Source of the DNA: Verrucomicrobiota bacterium | Lineage (GTDB): Bacteria > Verrucomicrobiota > Kiritimatiellia > CAIQIC01 > JAGNIJ01 | DNA length: 64,000 nt | Direction: 5' to 3' | Assembly: GCA_022710725.1 (NCBI GenBank) | Contig: JAKLGK010000004.1 | Location: forward strand, 310,001 to 374,000 | Shown: positions 19,797-29,078 of the stretch, in pieces | How positions within the stretch are numbered: the first letter of the stretch is position 1 | How the letters are laid out: each line of letters begins with the position of its first letter | The notes under the pieces: model-generated | Databases searched by the model: none | Seen by the model: the letters and a program-made list of their open reading frames with translations, nothing else | What the model was told of the DNA's origin: nothing | Translations under genes and position numbers: made by a program

Positions 19797-20906
19797 ATGG
19801 ACGAAAACCGAGACATCTACCAGTCCCGCGGGGAGGCCAATCCGCCGACCGGACCGTCCCGTCCCATGGACATGGGCTTGGACGGGCTCCGACGCCGGAC
19901 GCGGGCCACCACGATCCTGCTGGCCCTTTTCATGCTCGGCCTGTTGAGCGCGGCCATCTGGCTGATCCGCGCGCAGGAGAAGAAACTGGAGCGCGAGGAA
20001 TCGGGCGAGGGCCTCCCGGCCCTCGACGTGAGCCCGGTGCCGCTGCCCGCCGCGAGCCAGCTCGGCCCATCCTCCACGGGCCAGCTGCCCGCCGCGGACT
20101 CCGCGCTGCCCCTGGAGCCGCCCACCCCGCCCGAGCCCCGGACCAACGCCCCGGCGCTGACCCCCGAGCAGGCGGCCCAGGCGATGACGGAACTGCGGAC
20201 GGGCCACGAATACCTGCGGGCGCGCGACCTGGACCGGGCGGAGGAGCACACGCGGCGGGCGCTGGCGATCTGGCCGGAGTGGACATCCGCGCTCCGCGTG
20301 CTCGGCCTGATCTACACGCAGCGCGGGCAGTTCGAGCAGGCCATCTCGGTGCTGGACCAGGCCATCGCGCAGGACCCGATGAGCGCCGAGGCGGTGAACT
20401 CCCTGGCCACGGCCTACATGCAGAAAGGCTGGATGGGCCGGGCGGAGGAACTGCTGCACAAAGTCGAGATCATGAACCCCAACTACTGGCCCACGCACCT
20501 GAACCTCGGCCTGCTGTACATCCTGAAGAAGGAGTACGGGCCGGCCGTGGAATACCTCGAGCGCGCCGTCGAACAGGTGCCGAAGGACGCCGGGCCGCGC
20601 AACAACCTGGGCGTCGCCCAGATGCGCATCGGCCGCTTCGAGGACGCGCGCCGGAATTTCCAGGTCATCATCGAGCAATCCCCGGACAACCCCGCGCCCT
20701 ACTTCAACATCGCCATCAGCTACGTCCTCGAGAAGAAACTGGACGAATCCCTGGAGTGGATCCGCAAGGGGGCAGCGCATTGCTCGCCCATGACGTGCCA
20801 GAGTTACCTGGCCGACCAGGCGTTCAACTCCCTGCGCAATTACGGGCCGTTCCAGCAACTGATGCCCACCCTGTACCCGCAGCTGCCCGCCCCCCCGTCC
20901 CCATGA
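19797..20906 (+). CDS. TPR-repeat protein with N-terminal membrane anchor
   Basis: 369 residues. One transmembrane helix (about 38-58) is followed by a Pro-rich linker and at least five TPR units (for example [60 protein letters not shown]). It is likely an inner-membrane protein with a periplasmic scaffold domain. The ATG at 19797 is preferred over one at 19761 because the latter lies in the proposed promoter. Co-directional with larB after 16 bases, but no known functional link. Function unknown. Confidence 0.82.
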   Translation: MDENRDIYQSRGEANPPTGPSRPMDMGLDGLRRRTRATTILLALFMLGLLSAAIWLIRAQEKKLEREESGEGLPALDVSPVPLPAASQLGPSSTGQLPAADSALPLEPPTPPEPRTNAPALTPEQAAQAMTELRTGHEYLRARDLDRAEEHTRRALAIWPEWTSALRVLGLIYTQRGQFEQAISVLDQAIAQDPMSAEAVNSLATAYMQKGWMGRAEELLHKVEIMNPNYWPTHLNLGLLYILKKEYGPAVEYLERAVEQVPKDAGPRNNLGVAQMRIGRFEDARRNFQVIIEQSPDNPAPYFNIAISYVLEKKLDESLEWIRKGAAHCSPMTCQSYLADQAFNSLRNYGPFQQLMPTLYPQLPAPPSP

Positions 20907-20922
20907 GCCGGAGTCCGCACCG

Positions 20923-21618
20923 ATGAATTCTGACGCGCAGCGGGAGAACGCGATCCATGACCTGGGATTCGCCCAGGTGGACCTCGACCGGCCCCGCCGC
21001 CGGGGCATGCCCGAGGTGATCTTCTGCGCCGGCAAGACGCCGGACCAGATCATCGGCATCATCGGGGCCATGAAGCAGGCCGGGCAGAACGTGCTCGGCA
21101 CCCGGATGTCCCCCGAGCAGTTCCAGGCCATCTCCAGGGCCATCCCGGAAGCGGCCTACCACGAAACCGCCCGCTGCCTGACCCTCGAAGTCGCGCCCCG
21201 CCCGCCCGCCGCCGGGCACGTCGCCGTCGTCTGCGCGGGGACGTCGGACCTGCCCGTCGCGGAGGAGGCGGCCCTGACGGCGGAGTGGATGGGCGCCCGG
21301 GTGGAAGTGATCCGCGATGTCGGGGTGGCCGGCCTGCACCGGTTGTTCAAGCATCTCGACACACTGCGCCGGGCGCGCGCCGTCGTGGTCGTCGCCGGCA
21401 TGGAGGGCGCCCTGCCCTCCGTCATCGGCGGCCTGATCGACCGGCCGATCATCGCCGTCCCGACCAGCGTGGGCTACGGCACGCACTTCGCCGGCCTGGC
21501 CCCGTTGCTGGCGATGCTCAACTCGTGCGCGCCCGGGATCACCGTGGTGAACATCGACAACGGCTTCGGCGCCGGGGCCGCGGCCGCGCTCATCAACCGG
21601 ATCGGGGAGCCGGCATGA
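20923..21618 (+). CDS. larB: Nickel-pincer cofactor biosynthesis protein LarB
   Basis: 231 residues. LarB carboxylates nicotinic acid adenine dinucleotide and hydrolyses its phosphoanhydride, making P2CMN, the precursor of the nickel-pincer nucleotide used by lactate racemase and related LarA enzymes. Family blocks seen: [64 protein letters not shown] and [30 protein letters not shown]. These resemble the PurE/AIR-carboxylase fold. larC follows with a four-base overlap. larE and larA are not in the window. Confidence 0.94.
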   Translation: MNSDAQRENAIHDLGFAQVDLDRPRRRGMPEVIFCAGKTPDQIIGIIGAMKQAGQNVLGTRMSPEQFQAISRAIPEAAYHETARCLTLEVAPRPPAAGHVAVVCAGTSDLPVAEEAALTAEWMGARVEVIRDVGVAGLHRLFKHLDTLRRARAVVVVAGMEGALPSVIGGLIDRPIIAVPTSVGYGTHFAGLAPLLAMLNSCAPGITVVNIDNGFGAGAAAALINRIGEPA

Positions 21619-22796
21619 ACCTGCTGCATTTCGACAGCCTCGGCGGGGCTTCCGGCGACATGCTGCTCGGGGCGCTCGTCGACCTCGGGATCGAGGCCGC
21701 GGCGCTCCAGCGCGAACTCGCGACGCTGCCCATCGGGCCTTTCAGCATCGAGGCCCCGAAAGATGCGGAACGCCACATCTCCGGCACGCGGCTTTCGGTC
21801 CATATCCCGGAGCACGACCATGCCGGGCATCACGGGCGGCATCTCGGCGAGATCCGCACGATCATCGAGGAAGCCGCCCTGCCCGATCCCGTGAAGGCCA
21901 TGAGCCTGAAGGCATTCGGACGGCTGGCCGAGGCCGAGGCGCGGGTGCACGGAACGGGCATCGAGGAGGTGCACTTCCACGAGGTCGGCGCCGTCGACGC
22001 CATCGTGGACATCGTCGGCAATTGCCTGGCGCTGCACTGGCTGAAGATCGAGGCCGTTTCGTTCAGCCCGCTGCCGCTCGGACACGGGATGATCCGCTGC
22101 GCGCACGGGACCTTCCCCTCGCCCGCGCCGGCGACGGCGGAACTGCTCAAGGGCTTTCCCGTGGAGTACGTGGACGAGCCGCACGAATTGGTCACGCCGA
22201 CGGGCGCGACGCTCCTGACGGCGTGGCGGTCCGTCGAACGGCCGCCGGCCGGCAGCCGCCTCCTGCGGAACGGGTACGGCTTCGGCCACCGGAAGCTCGA
22301 CGGGCGGCCGAACCTGATCCGGGCAACGCTCCTCGAGGCGCCCGCGGCGGGGGCCGTCGGCGAGACCTGCCTCGTGCTGGAGTGCAACGTGGACGACACC
22401 ACGCCGGAGTTGCTCGGCGCGCTGTCCAGCCGGCTTCTCGAGGCGGGCGCCCTGGACGTTTTCACCGTCGCGGCCCAGATGAAGAAACAGCGGCCGGGCG
22501 TGCTGCTGACGACGCTCTGCCTCCCCGGCGACCGCGAGCGGCTGCTGGACCTGGTCTTCCGCGGCTGCACGACGTTCGGCGTGCGAGAATACCTGGCCGC
22601 CCGCACCATGCTGGAGCGCCGGTTCGTCGAGGCGCAGACGGATTACGGCCCGGTGAAGATCAAGATCGGGCGCTGGCGCGGCGAGGACATCACGTTCGCG
22701 CCGGAGATGGAGGACTGCCTGCGCCTGGCCCGCGAACGGAACGTCTCGGTCCGGACCGTCTACGAGGCCGCCTCCCGGGCGCGGCCCCTGGCCTGA
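21615..22796 (+). CDS. larC: Nickel-pincer cofactor biosynthesis protein LarC (nickel insertase)
   Basis: 393 residues, a single uninterrupted frame, unlike Lactobacillus plantarum where larC1 and larC2 join by programmed frameshift. LarC inserts nickel into the pincer ligand in a CTP-dependent step. Seen: [22 protein letters not shown], the metal-rich [14 protein letters not shown] segment, [44 protein letters not shown] and [16 protein letters not shown]. It is convergent with nadK, two bases between stops. Confidence 0.95.
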   Translation: MNLLHFDSLGGASGDMLLGALVDLGIEAAALQRELATLPIGPFSIEAPKDAERHISGTRLSVHIPEHDHAGHHGRHLGEIRTIIEEAALPDPVKAMSLKAFGRLAEAEARVHGTGIEEVHFHEVGAVDAIVDIVGNCLALHWLKIEAVSFSPLPLGHGMIRCAHGTFPSPAPATAELLKGFPVEYVDEPHELVTPTGATLLTAWRSVERPPAGSRLLRNGYGFGHRKLDGRPNLIRATLLEAPAAGAVGETCLVLECNVDDTTPELLGALSSRLLEAGALDVFTVAAQMKKQRPGVLLTTLCLPGDRERLLDLVFRGCTTFGVREYLAARTMLERRFVEAQTDYGPVKIKIGRWRGEDITFAPEMEDCLRLARERNVSVRTVYEAASRARPLA

Positions 22797-22798
22797 CG

Positions 22799-23659
22799 TC
22801 AGACGCTGGAGCCGCGCCAGTTCAGCTTGTGGCGGAGCACGGAGAAATAGCTGTAGTCGGGGAGCTGAACCAGCCGCACGTCGCGCGCGCTGCGCCGGAT
22901 TTCCACGCGGTCGCCCGGCTCGACCGACGGCTCCTCCTGCCCGTCCACCGAGAGGATCAGGTTCTTCGCGGTCCGGGTCACCTCGACCTCCAGGCGCTTG
23001 CGGTCCGACAGCACCAGCGGCCGGTTGCTCAACGTGTGCGGGCAGATGGCGCACACGACGAAGCTGGCGCAATCCGGGTGCAGGATGGGCCCGCCGGCGG
23101 ACAGGGCGTGGGCCGTGCTGCCGGTCGGGGTGGCGACGATGAGCCCGTCGCAGTGATAGGTCGCCACCTGCTCGCCGTCGATCCGCAGGTTCAAGGTCAT
23201 CAGCCGCGACGAGGCGCCCCAGCCGATGACGATGTCGTTGAGGGCGCGGTAGCGTCCCAGCGTCCGGCCGCCGCGCACGAGGCGGCACTCGGCCACGGCG
23301 CGCTTCGAAATCGAGTAGCGGCCCGTGACGAGGCTCTTGAGGGCGCGGCCGAGGTCTTTCGCCGCAACGCTGGTCATGAAGCCCAACCGGCCGAGGTTGA
23401 CGCCCAGCACGGGGACGGCGCGCCCCGCGAGCAGGCGCGCCCCGCGCAGGAGCGTGCCGTCGCCGCCAAGGGCGACGAGGGCGTCGATCCGTCCCGCCAG
23501 TTCGCGGGCGGCGACCGCGCAACACCGGGGCAGCATCGGGGCGGTCTCGTCGCAAGCAAGCAGCTTGAGCCCCATCTTGCCGGCAGAGCCCGCCAAGCGC
23601 TTGAGGGCCGCCGCGGCGCCCGGCTTATGGCAGTTGGCCAACACCCCTATGGTCTTCAT
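22799..23659 (-). CDS. nadK: NAD kinase
   Basis: 286 residues. It phosphorylates NAD to NADP. The GGDG motif is at 65-68 (ALGGDGTLLRGAR), followed by PVLGVNLGRLGFMT and the NAD-binding ATPTGSTAHALSAGGPIL. The usual NE/D motif is LNDIVIG. The start at 23659 gives MKTIGVLANCHKPG; the frame extends upstream into tlyA without homology. It overlaps tlyA by four bases and is the last gene of the resB-ccsA-barrel-tlyA-nadK series. Confidence 0.95.
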   Translation of the reverse strand: MKTIGVLANCHKPGAAAALKRLAGSAGKMGLKLLACDETAPMLPRCCAVAARELAGRIDALVALGGDGTLLRGARLLAGRAVPVLGVNLGRLGFMTSVAAKDLGRALKSLVTGRYSISKRAVAECRLVRGGRTLGRYRALNDIVIGWGASSRLMTLNLRIDGEQVATYHCDGLIVATPTGSTAHALSAGGPILHPDCASFVVCAICPHTLSNRPLVLSDRKRLEVEVTRTAKNLILSVDGQEEPSVEPGDRVEIRRSARDVRLVQLPDYSYFSVLRHKLNWRGSSV

Positions 23660-24396
23660 GGGTTTCCCTTCTCCCACAAGGCGAGGAACTCCACGTTCCC
23701 GGCCGGGCCCGTCAACGGGGACGGGATCCAGCCTTTCCATGATAGCCCCAGTTCCCCCGTTCCAAAAGCCCGAATGCGCTCGATCACCTCGGCGTGGACC
23801 GCCGGGTCCCGCACGACCCCGCCCCGCCCCACCTGCTCGCGACCGGCCTCGAACTGCGGCTTGATCAGGGTCACGATCTTCCCGCCGCCGGCCAGGACCC
23901 GGACGATGGCCGGGAGAATCAGCGTCAACGAGATGAACGCCACGTCGGCCGTCGCAAAGGCCGGCGGTTCGGAGAAATTCGCGGGATACAGGAACCGGGC
24001 GTTCGTTCCCTCCATCACGACGACCCGCGGATCCTGCCGCAGCCGCCAGTGCAGCTGGCCGTGGCCGACGTCGACCGCGTACACCTTGGCCGCGCCGCGC
24101 TGGAGCAGGCAGTCCGTGAACCCGCCCGTCGAGGCGCCGACATCCAGGCAGACGAGCCCCCCGACATCCAGCCGGAAGTGCAGAAAGGCGGCCTCCAGTT
24201 TCTCCCCGCCGCGGCTGGCGAACCGCTCCGGCGTCTTCACGGCCACCGCCGCCGCTTCGCCCACCTCGAAAGCGGGCTTGTCGCGGACCTGGCCGTCGAC
24301 GGTGACTTCGCCGGCCAGGATCAGGCGCTGCGCCTTCTCCCGGCTTTCGGCCAGGCCGAGGTCCGTCATCCGCTGGTCGAGCCGGATTTTTTTCAT
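23656..24396 (-). CDS. tlyA: TlyA family rRNA (cytidine-2'-O)-methyltransferase
   Basis: 246 residues. An N-terminal S4 RNA-binding domain (about 1-62, RLDQRMTDLGLAESREKAQRLILAGEVTVDG) is followed by an FtsJ-type methyltransferase. SAM site: CLDVGASTGGFTDCLLQRGA; catalytic Lys in IVTLIKPQFEAGR; VGRGGVVRD is typical. The start at 24396 gives MKKIRLDQRM. TlyA proteins 2'-O-methylate 16S and sometimes 23S rRNA; some are haemolysin-annotated by history only. Confidence 0.93.
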   Translation of the reverse strand: MKKIRLDQRMTDLGLAESREKAQRLILAGEVTVDGQVRDKPAFEVGEAAAVAVKTPERFASRGGEKLEAAFLHFRLDVGGLVCLDVGASTGGFTDCLLQRGAAKVYAVDVGHGQLHWRLRQDPRVVVMEGTNARFLYPANFSEPPAFATADVAFISLTLILPAIVRVLAGGGKIVTLIKPQFEAGREQVGRGGVVRDPAVHAEVIERIRAFGTGELGLSWKGWIPSPLTGPAGNVEFLALWEKGNP

Positions 24397-24409
24397 GCGG
24401 CCGGCACGG

Positions 24410-25159
24410 TCAGAACATCCACACGGGCCCGATGAGGCCCGAGAAATCATCCGAGGTGGAATGCTCCATGTAGTCCACGCGCGCGCTGACGCCCCACGTC
24501 CGGTTGACCATCGCGATCAGCCGGGCGCGGAGCACGTTGAAGTCCTCGTCCGGGTCCAGGTCCTGGCTGTCCTGGTAGTAGTAATTGACGCCCGCCTCCA
24601 GCATCCGCCAGCGCCAGGCCGCGGTCAGCCCGTACAGGAACGAGTCGTTGTCCTGCTCGCCGCCCGGGCTGTCCACCCGTTCCCAACCGTAGCCGAGGTA
24701 GGGATTCAGGAACAGGTGCCACGCCTTCACGCGGAACACGGGGCCGGCCTTGATCATCGGCACGTTCACCTTGATCTCCGCGCCCTCCGGCTTGATCTCG
24801 TGCCACAGGTAGCCGACGCCCGCGTTCCAGGTCACCGCCGATTTCGCGTCGGCGTAGTAGTTGGCGAAGAACAGGTCGCCCCACACGTCGCAGTCGTTGA
24901 CGTCGGAATAGAAGAAGAAGTTGTTGACGACGACATTCGGATGCAGCGCCATGACGACCAGGCCGTACTCGGGCCCGTTGTCGGTCACGGTCACGGGGCC
25001 CATCGGCGTCCGCATCTTGAGCTCGTTCCGGTCCGCGCCGGCCATGGGACTGACCATCCAGCGCCAGCCCGGGGCGTCGGCCATCGGCGCCGTCTCCGCG
25101 GCTGCGGACAAGGCGGTCGCCAACATCGCGGCCATCATCCCGCATTGCCTTCTTCTCAT
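24410..25159 (-). CDS. Secreted/outer-membrane beta-barrel-like protein
   Basis: 249 residues with a signal peptide (MRRRQCGMMAAMLATALSAAAE, predicted cut near 22). A good GGGAGG-type ribosome-binding site precedes the ATG at 25159. The mature part shows alternating aromatic/hydrophobic strands (GLVVMALHPNVVVNNFFFYS, WHLFLNPYLGYGWERV, WRMLEAGVNYYYQDS, ARLIAMVNRTWGVSARVDYMEH), typical of small outer-membrane barrels, and ends in the aromatic residue Phe. I do not recognise the family. It lies between ccsA and tlyA in the same direction. Confidence 0.7.
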   Translation of the reverse strand: MRRRQCGMMAAMLATALSAAAETAPMADAPGWRWMVSPMAGADRNELKMRTPMGPVTVTDNGPEYGLVVMALHPNVVVNNFFFYSDVNDCDVWGDLFFANYYADAKSAVTWNAGVGYLWHEIKPEGAEIKVNVPMIKAGPVFRVKAWHLFLNPYLGYGWERVDSPGGEQDNDSFLYGLTAAWRWRMLEAGVNYYYQDSQDLDPDEDFNVLRARLIAMVNRTWGVSARVDYMEHSTSDDFSGLIGPVWMF

Positions 25160-25184
25160 GGTTCCTCCCGCTCTTCCGCGTTTC

Positions 25185-25967
25185 TCACACGGCATAACTG
25201 TGCAGACCGCCGAACAGCCTCGACAGGTTGACCCACGACAGCGTCAGTATAATGGCGGCAAAGCCCGCCAGGAGCAAGACGGCATAGAGGCGCTCCGAGC
25301 CGCGGCCCAGGACCTTCCGCGCATGGAAATATCCCGCGTACAGCAGCCATGTCGCCAGCGACCACAGCTCCTTGGGGTCCCAGTGCCAATAGTCACCCCA
25401 CGCCAGCTTGCCCCACCACGCCCCCAGCAGCAGGCCGAGGGTCAGCAGCGGAAATCCCCACGAGGCGAGGGCGTGGGCCGAACGGTCCGTTGCGTCGCGC
25501 TGTTCCGGCGAGGCGCCGGCAAACTGGAGGGCCGACACCGCCGCGGCCTTGGCCAGCAGCAGGTATGCGCCCAGGTAGACCAGCACGTGCGGGGCGAAAA
25601 GAGGGCTTTGCAGGGCGGGCGGCAACGGGCGCAGCGTCTCGGCCAATACGAAGCCCGCCGGCCAGAGGACCAGGAACCCCAGCAGGGGATCCAGCCGCGC
25701 GCCCGGCACGGGAAGCCGGCGCGCCGGGAGCGCCAGCGGCCAGACCAGCGCGCCCATGGCGAGAAACACCTCGAAGAGGTTCTGCAGCGGCCAGCGCTCC
25801 GCGGACAGTCCGCGAAACAGGACCGCGCCGAGCGCCACGGCAAAGCCCGCGTTGAACAGGCGTCGGGACCAGCGGCCCCCGCGCCGCCATCCCGCGGCAA
25901 ACGCCGCCGCATAGAGGCCCATGGCGGCGTAGATCAGGAGGCCCAACAGGCTGGTTTTTATGTTCAC
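25185..25967 (-). CDS. ccsA: Cytochrome c assembly protein CcsA (ResC/NrfI-C type)
   Basis: 260 residues from a GTG overlapping the resB stop by four bases. Polytopic heme handling/ligation protein with the Trp-rich WWD motif WGDYWHWDPKELWSLATWLLYAGYFHAR and conserved His residues. With ResB it forms the System II heme lyase that attaches heme to apocytochromes c outside the membrane. It is next to nrfHA, whose NrfA carries an unusual CxxCK heme site, so this pair may correspond to the dedicated NrfI lyase. The frame is open far upstream, antisense-like; GTG at 25967 fits homologues. Confidence 0.9.
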   Translation of the reverse strand: MNIKTSLLGLLIYAAMGLYAAAFAAGWRRGGRWSRRLFNAGFAVALGAVLFRGLSAERWPLQNLFEVFLAMGALVWPLALPARRLPVPGARLDPLLGFLVLWPAGFVLAETLRPLPPALQSPLFAPHVLVYLGAYLLLAKAAAVSALQFAGASPEQRDATDRSAHALASWGFPLLTLGLLLGAWWGKLAWGDYWHWDPKELWSLATWLLYAGYFHARKVLGRGSERLYAVLLLAGFAAIILTLSWVNLSRLFGGLHSYAV

Positions 25968-27010
25968 AGCGCGGCCTCCGCGCGTCGTGGCGGCCGCATC
26001 CAGAAATGCCAGGCCGCGCCGGCGCCCAGCAGCACGAAGCCCATCCATACCGCCGCCCAGCCCCGGTCGCTGGCGATCCGCAGAACCGTGTACGGCTCCG
26101 GCTCCGAGCCCCAGGATTGCTGGTACACGTGATAGCCCGCTACATGCAGCGGATGGTTGACCCGGACCTCCGCCGGCCGGGCCTTCCCGCCCCGCAGGAC
26201 CGTCAGCCGGCTCCGGTATTCCCGGACCGGCGCTTCCGGCCGGGGCAGGATCAGGCTGGCCGACCGATCCAGATTGGTCAGGTCCGGAAACACGGGATAC
26301 AGCGCCAGCCGCGCAAACGGCTCGTCCGGCCGGCACACCAGCGTATGGACACGAGGCCCGCCGTCCGCCGATAACTCCACGGTCAGCGACAGGGGCTCGT
26401 TCTCCGCCGGCCGGGTGAACTCCGTCACGCGCCATTGAATCGGGGCGCCGGCGAGGCGCATGGTCTTTCCCGGTTTCCACTCCAGAACGCGCGTCCGCCA
26501 GTGGAAACGGGGCGTGCCGGGCTCGGGCTCCAGAACCCCGTACAGCAGCGAAGGCGGATCGGACGGCAACGGGTAGCGCTCGATCTCGAACGCGTCCAGC
26601 CGCAGCGCAAACGGCAGAGCGCCCAGAACGCGGCCGGACGCCGGGTCGATCACGTCGGCGGAGGTTTCGCCATCCCGCAACGAAAGGACGCCGCTGCGGA
26701 CGCGCGGCGGGAGCCCGCATTTTTCCGCCAGCCGGTGTCCGGCCCCGGACCCGGTCATGGCGCCCGCGAGGATCAACAGGGAGCCGAGGTGCATGCCGAG
26801 CAGGCCCGGCCGCCGCCACGCGGCCGGATACGCCGCCAGGCCGACGACGAGGGCCAGCGCGAAGGCGATCCAGAACACCACCATGGGCGGGGCGTTGAAC
26901 AGCCTAGTCGCCGCCTCGGCACCGAGGAAGGCTCCGAAAATGCTCAAGCCTGCCCCGCCGAAAAGGAGGGCCAGCGCGAACCACTGGAGCAAGCGGCGGA
27001 ACTCGCTCAT
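25964..27010 (-). CDS. resB: ResB-like cytochrome c biogenesis protein
   Basis: 348 residues from the ATG at 27010. Two or three N-terminal transmembrane helices (within 1-95) precede a large periplasmic ResB region (about 100-310, with GVLSLRDGETSADVIDP, PIQWRVTEFTRPAENEPLSLTVEL, VRVNHPLHVAGYHVYQQSWG) and one C-terminal helix. HPLHVAGYHVYQQSWG is the conserved ResB signature. It forms System II with the overlapping ccsA. Divergent from nrfH, with 75 bases between starts, so both sides may share regulation. Confidence 0.88.
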   Translation of the reverse strand: MSEFRRLLQWFALALLFGGAGLSIFGAFLGAEAATRLFNAPPMVVFWIAFALALVVGLAAYPAAWRRPGLLGMHLGSLLILAGAMTGSGAGHRLAEKCGLPPRVRSGVLSLRDGETSADVIDPASGRVLGALPFALRLDAFEIERYPLPSDPPSLLYGVLEPEPGTPRFHWRTRVLEWKPGKTMRLAGAPIQWRVTEFTRPAENEPLSLTVELSADGGPRVHTLVCRPDEPFARLALYPVFPDLTNLDRSASLILPRPEAPVREYRSRLTVLRGGKARPAEVRVNHPLHVAGYHVYQQSWGSEPEPYTVLRIASDRGWAAVWMGFVLLGAGAAWHFWMRPPRRAEAAL

Positions 27011-27085
27011 GGACAATGAATACAGCATTTCGGCCGTATCGGAAAGTCCTTTACACTCACCCGACCCGCGCGCCATACTGACGTC

Positions 27086-27661
27086 GTGGCGATGATCCCT
27101 TGGAGACAATGCCTGCTGCTCGAGGGGCTGCACCCGGGTTGGCGCCTCGCGGTCTTCCTGATGGGCGGGGTATTGGCCGGCGCGGTCATCCTGGTCACCC
27201 ACATCTCGCGCGCGGCTTCGTACTTGAGCGACGAGCCGGAAGTCTGCATCAACTGCCACGTCATGAACAACGCGTACGCCACCTGGCGGCACGGCAGCCA
27301 CGGCCACGTCGCGGCGTGCGTGGACTGTCACCTGCCCCACCAGAACCCCGTCGCCAAGCTGGCATTCAAGGGCATGGACGGCATGCGCCACTCCTATGTC
27401 TTCACCTTCCGCCTCGAGCCGCAGGTGCTGGAGCTGTCGCACGGGGCCATCCCGGTGATCCAGGAGAACTGCCTGCGCTGCCACCATGACCAACTGCAGA
27501 TGGTCCGGTTGGCGGCGGTCACGGAGCGGCGCTGCTGGAACTGCCACGACAGCGTGCACGGCTCGGTCGTCAGCCTTTCCGCCTCGCCGGACGCCCGTCG
27601 GCCGGCGTTGCCGTCCGCCGGGCTCGAATGGTTCAAGAAGCAAACGGGAGACAAGCCATGA
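27086..27661 (+). CDS. nrfH: Cytochrome c nitrite reductase small subunit NrfH
   Basis: 191 residues from a GTG. Membrane-anchored tetraheme quinol dehydrogenase that passes electrons to NrfA. One N-terminal helix (about 18-40), then four heme sites: CINCH, CVDCH, CLRCH and CWNCH. The first site is followed by VMNNAYATW; family members use this Met (CxxCHxM type) as heme ligand. It lies directly upstream of nrfA with a four-base overlap. Confidence 0.95.
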   Translation: MAMIPWRQCLLLEGLHPGWRLAVFLMGGVLAGAVILVTHISRAASYLSDEPEVCINCHVMNNAYATWRHGSHGHVAACVDCHLPHQNPVAKLAFKGMDGMRHSYVFTFRLEPQVLELSHGAIPVIQENCLRCHHDQLQMVRLAAVTERRCWNCHDSVHGSVVSLSASPDARRPALPSAGLEWFKKQTGDKP

Positions 27662-29058
27662 ACAGCGAATCCGCGAAATCCCGACTGCCGCTCTGGGTCG
27701 GCCCGGCGCTATTCCTGCTGACGACGGGCGTCGTCGTGCTGCTCGGGCTGCTGGCCTTCTCCATCACGGAGCGGCGCTGGGAGACCCAGCGGCCGGCGAT
27801 CGCGATCCAGCCCATCGCCGAGTGGGAGCCCGACAACGCCGCCTGGGGCGCCAACTACCCGCGCGAATATGAGCGCTACCTCCTCACGCGCGACGATACC
27901 ACGCGCACGATGTTCGGCGGCTCGTTCCCGCGCGACTACCTCGAGGACGATCCGCGCCAGGTCCTGCTCTTCGCCGGCTACCCGTTCAGCAAGGAGTACC
28001 GTCAGGCGCGGGGCCATTACCATTCCGTGACCGACGTGACCCAGACCAAGCGCATCAGCGCGAAGAACATGTCGAGCTGCTGGACCTGCAAAAGCACGGA
28101 CGTGCCGAAGCGCATGGCCGAAATGGGCGTCGCGGAGTTTTACGCGACGCCCTTCTCCGAGTTCGTCGGGAAAATCACCCACCCCATCGGCTGCCAGGAT
28201 TGCCACGATCCGAAGACCATGAACCTGCGCATTACCCGGCCGGCCCTGCGCGAGGCCTTCGCGGCAATGGGCAAGGACATCGACCAGGCCACCCACCAGG
28301 AGATGCGCTCCCTGGTCTGCGCCCAGTGCCACGTGGAATACTACTTCAAGGACGGCTCGTACGTGACGCTGCCGTGGGCCGGCGGCCTCGGGGTGGAGCA
28401 GATCATCGCGTACTACGACGCGTTGTCCTTCACCGACTGGACGCACGCCATTTCCAAAACGTCCATCATCAAGTCCCAGCACCCGGATTACGAGCTCTAC
28501 TCCGCCGGCATCCACGCCTACGGGGGCGTCGCGTGCGCCGACTGCCACATGCCCTACCGGACCGAGGGCGGGGTGAAGTTCACCGATCACCATGTCCAGA
28601 GCCCGCTGCTCAACATCGCCAATAGCTGCGCCGTCTGCCACCGCTGGGGCGAGGAAGAAATACGGAGCCGCGTCGAGGCCATCCAGACCAAGGTGGCGAA
28701 CGCCAAGCTCGCGGCCGAGGACGTCCTGGTGAGGGCCCACTTCGATATCGCGGCCGCGATGCAGGCGGGCGCGACGGACGAGGAGTTGGCGGCCGCGCGG
28801 AAGCTCGTCCGGCACGCGCAGTACCGCTGGGATTTCGTGTCCTCGCACAACGGCGTCGGCTTCCACGCGCCCCAGGAATGCACGCGCATCCTCGGCGACT
28901 CGGCGCGGGAGGCCCAGGAGGCGCGCCTGCTCGTCGCCCGCCTGCTGGCCGCGAAGGGCATCAGCGCGGAACCGAAATACCCGGACCTCTCCACCCGGGA
29001 CCGCGCCGTGGAGGTGAAGAACGCCTTCGAGTCCGGGCAGCCGACAAATCTGCTGTAG
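27658..29058 (+). CDS. nrfA: Ammonia-forming cytochrome c nitrite reductase NrfA
   Basis: 466 residues. Periplasmic pentaheme enzyme that reduces nitrite to ammonia with six electrons. The active-site heme is bound by the special Lys motif CWTCK (in SSCWTCKSTDVP), and four CxxCH sites follow: CQDCH, CAQCH, CADCH and CAVCH. SQHPDYELYSAGIHAYGGVACADCHMPY carries the catalytic His region; the Tyr of YYFKDG and Gln of KSQHP lie near the Ca site. An N-terminal signal anchor is present (about 14-36). This indicates anaerobic respiratory or detoxifying nitrite ammonification. Confidence 0.97.
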   Translation: MNSESAKSRLPLWVGPALFLLTTGVVVLLGLLAFSITERRWETQRPAIAIQPIAEWEPDNAAWGANYPREYERYLLTRDDTTRTMFGGSFPRDYLEDDPRQVLLFAGYPFSKEYRQARGHYHSVTDVTQTKRISAKNMSSCWTCKSTDVPKRMAEMGVAEFYATPFSEFVGKITHPIGCQDCHDPKTMNLRITRPALREAFAAMGKDIDQATHQEMRSLVCAQCHVEYYFKDGSYVTLPWAGGLGVEQIIAYYDALSFTDWTHAISKTSIIKSQHPDYELYSAGIHAYGGVACADCHMPYRTEGGVKFTDHHVQSPLLNIANSCAVCHRWGEEEIRSRVEAIQTKVANAKLAAEDVLVRAHFDIAAAMQAGATDEELAAARKLVRHAQYRWDFVSSHNGVGFHAPQECTRILGDSAREAQEARLLVARLLAAKGISAEPKYPDLSTRDRAVEVKNAFESGQPTNLL

Positions 29059-29078
29059 GCGGCCGCCGCCGGGGCGGA

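Noticed and set aside
19023-21143. Minus-strand open frame of 706 codons across trpE-trpG-TPR-larB
   Set aside because: It spans several well supported genes on the other strand; the composition is low-complexity and antisense-like.
27011-27085. FNR-type site (TTGAT-N4-ATCAA) between resB and nrfH
   Set aside because: No such inverted repeat is present in the 75-base divergent region; only weak promoter-like hexamers are seen.
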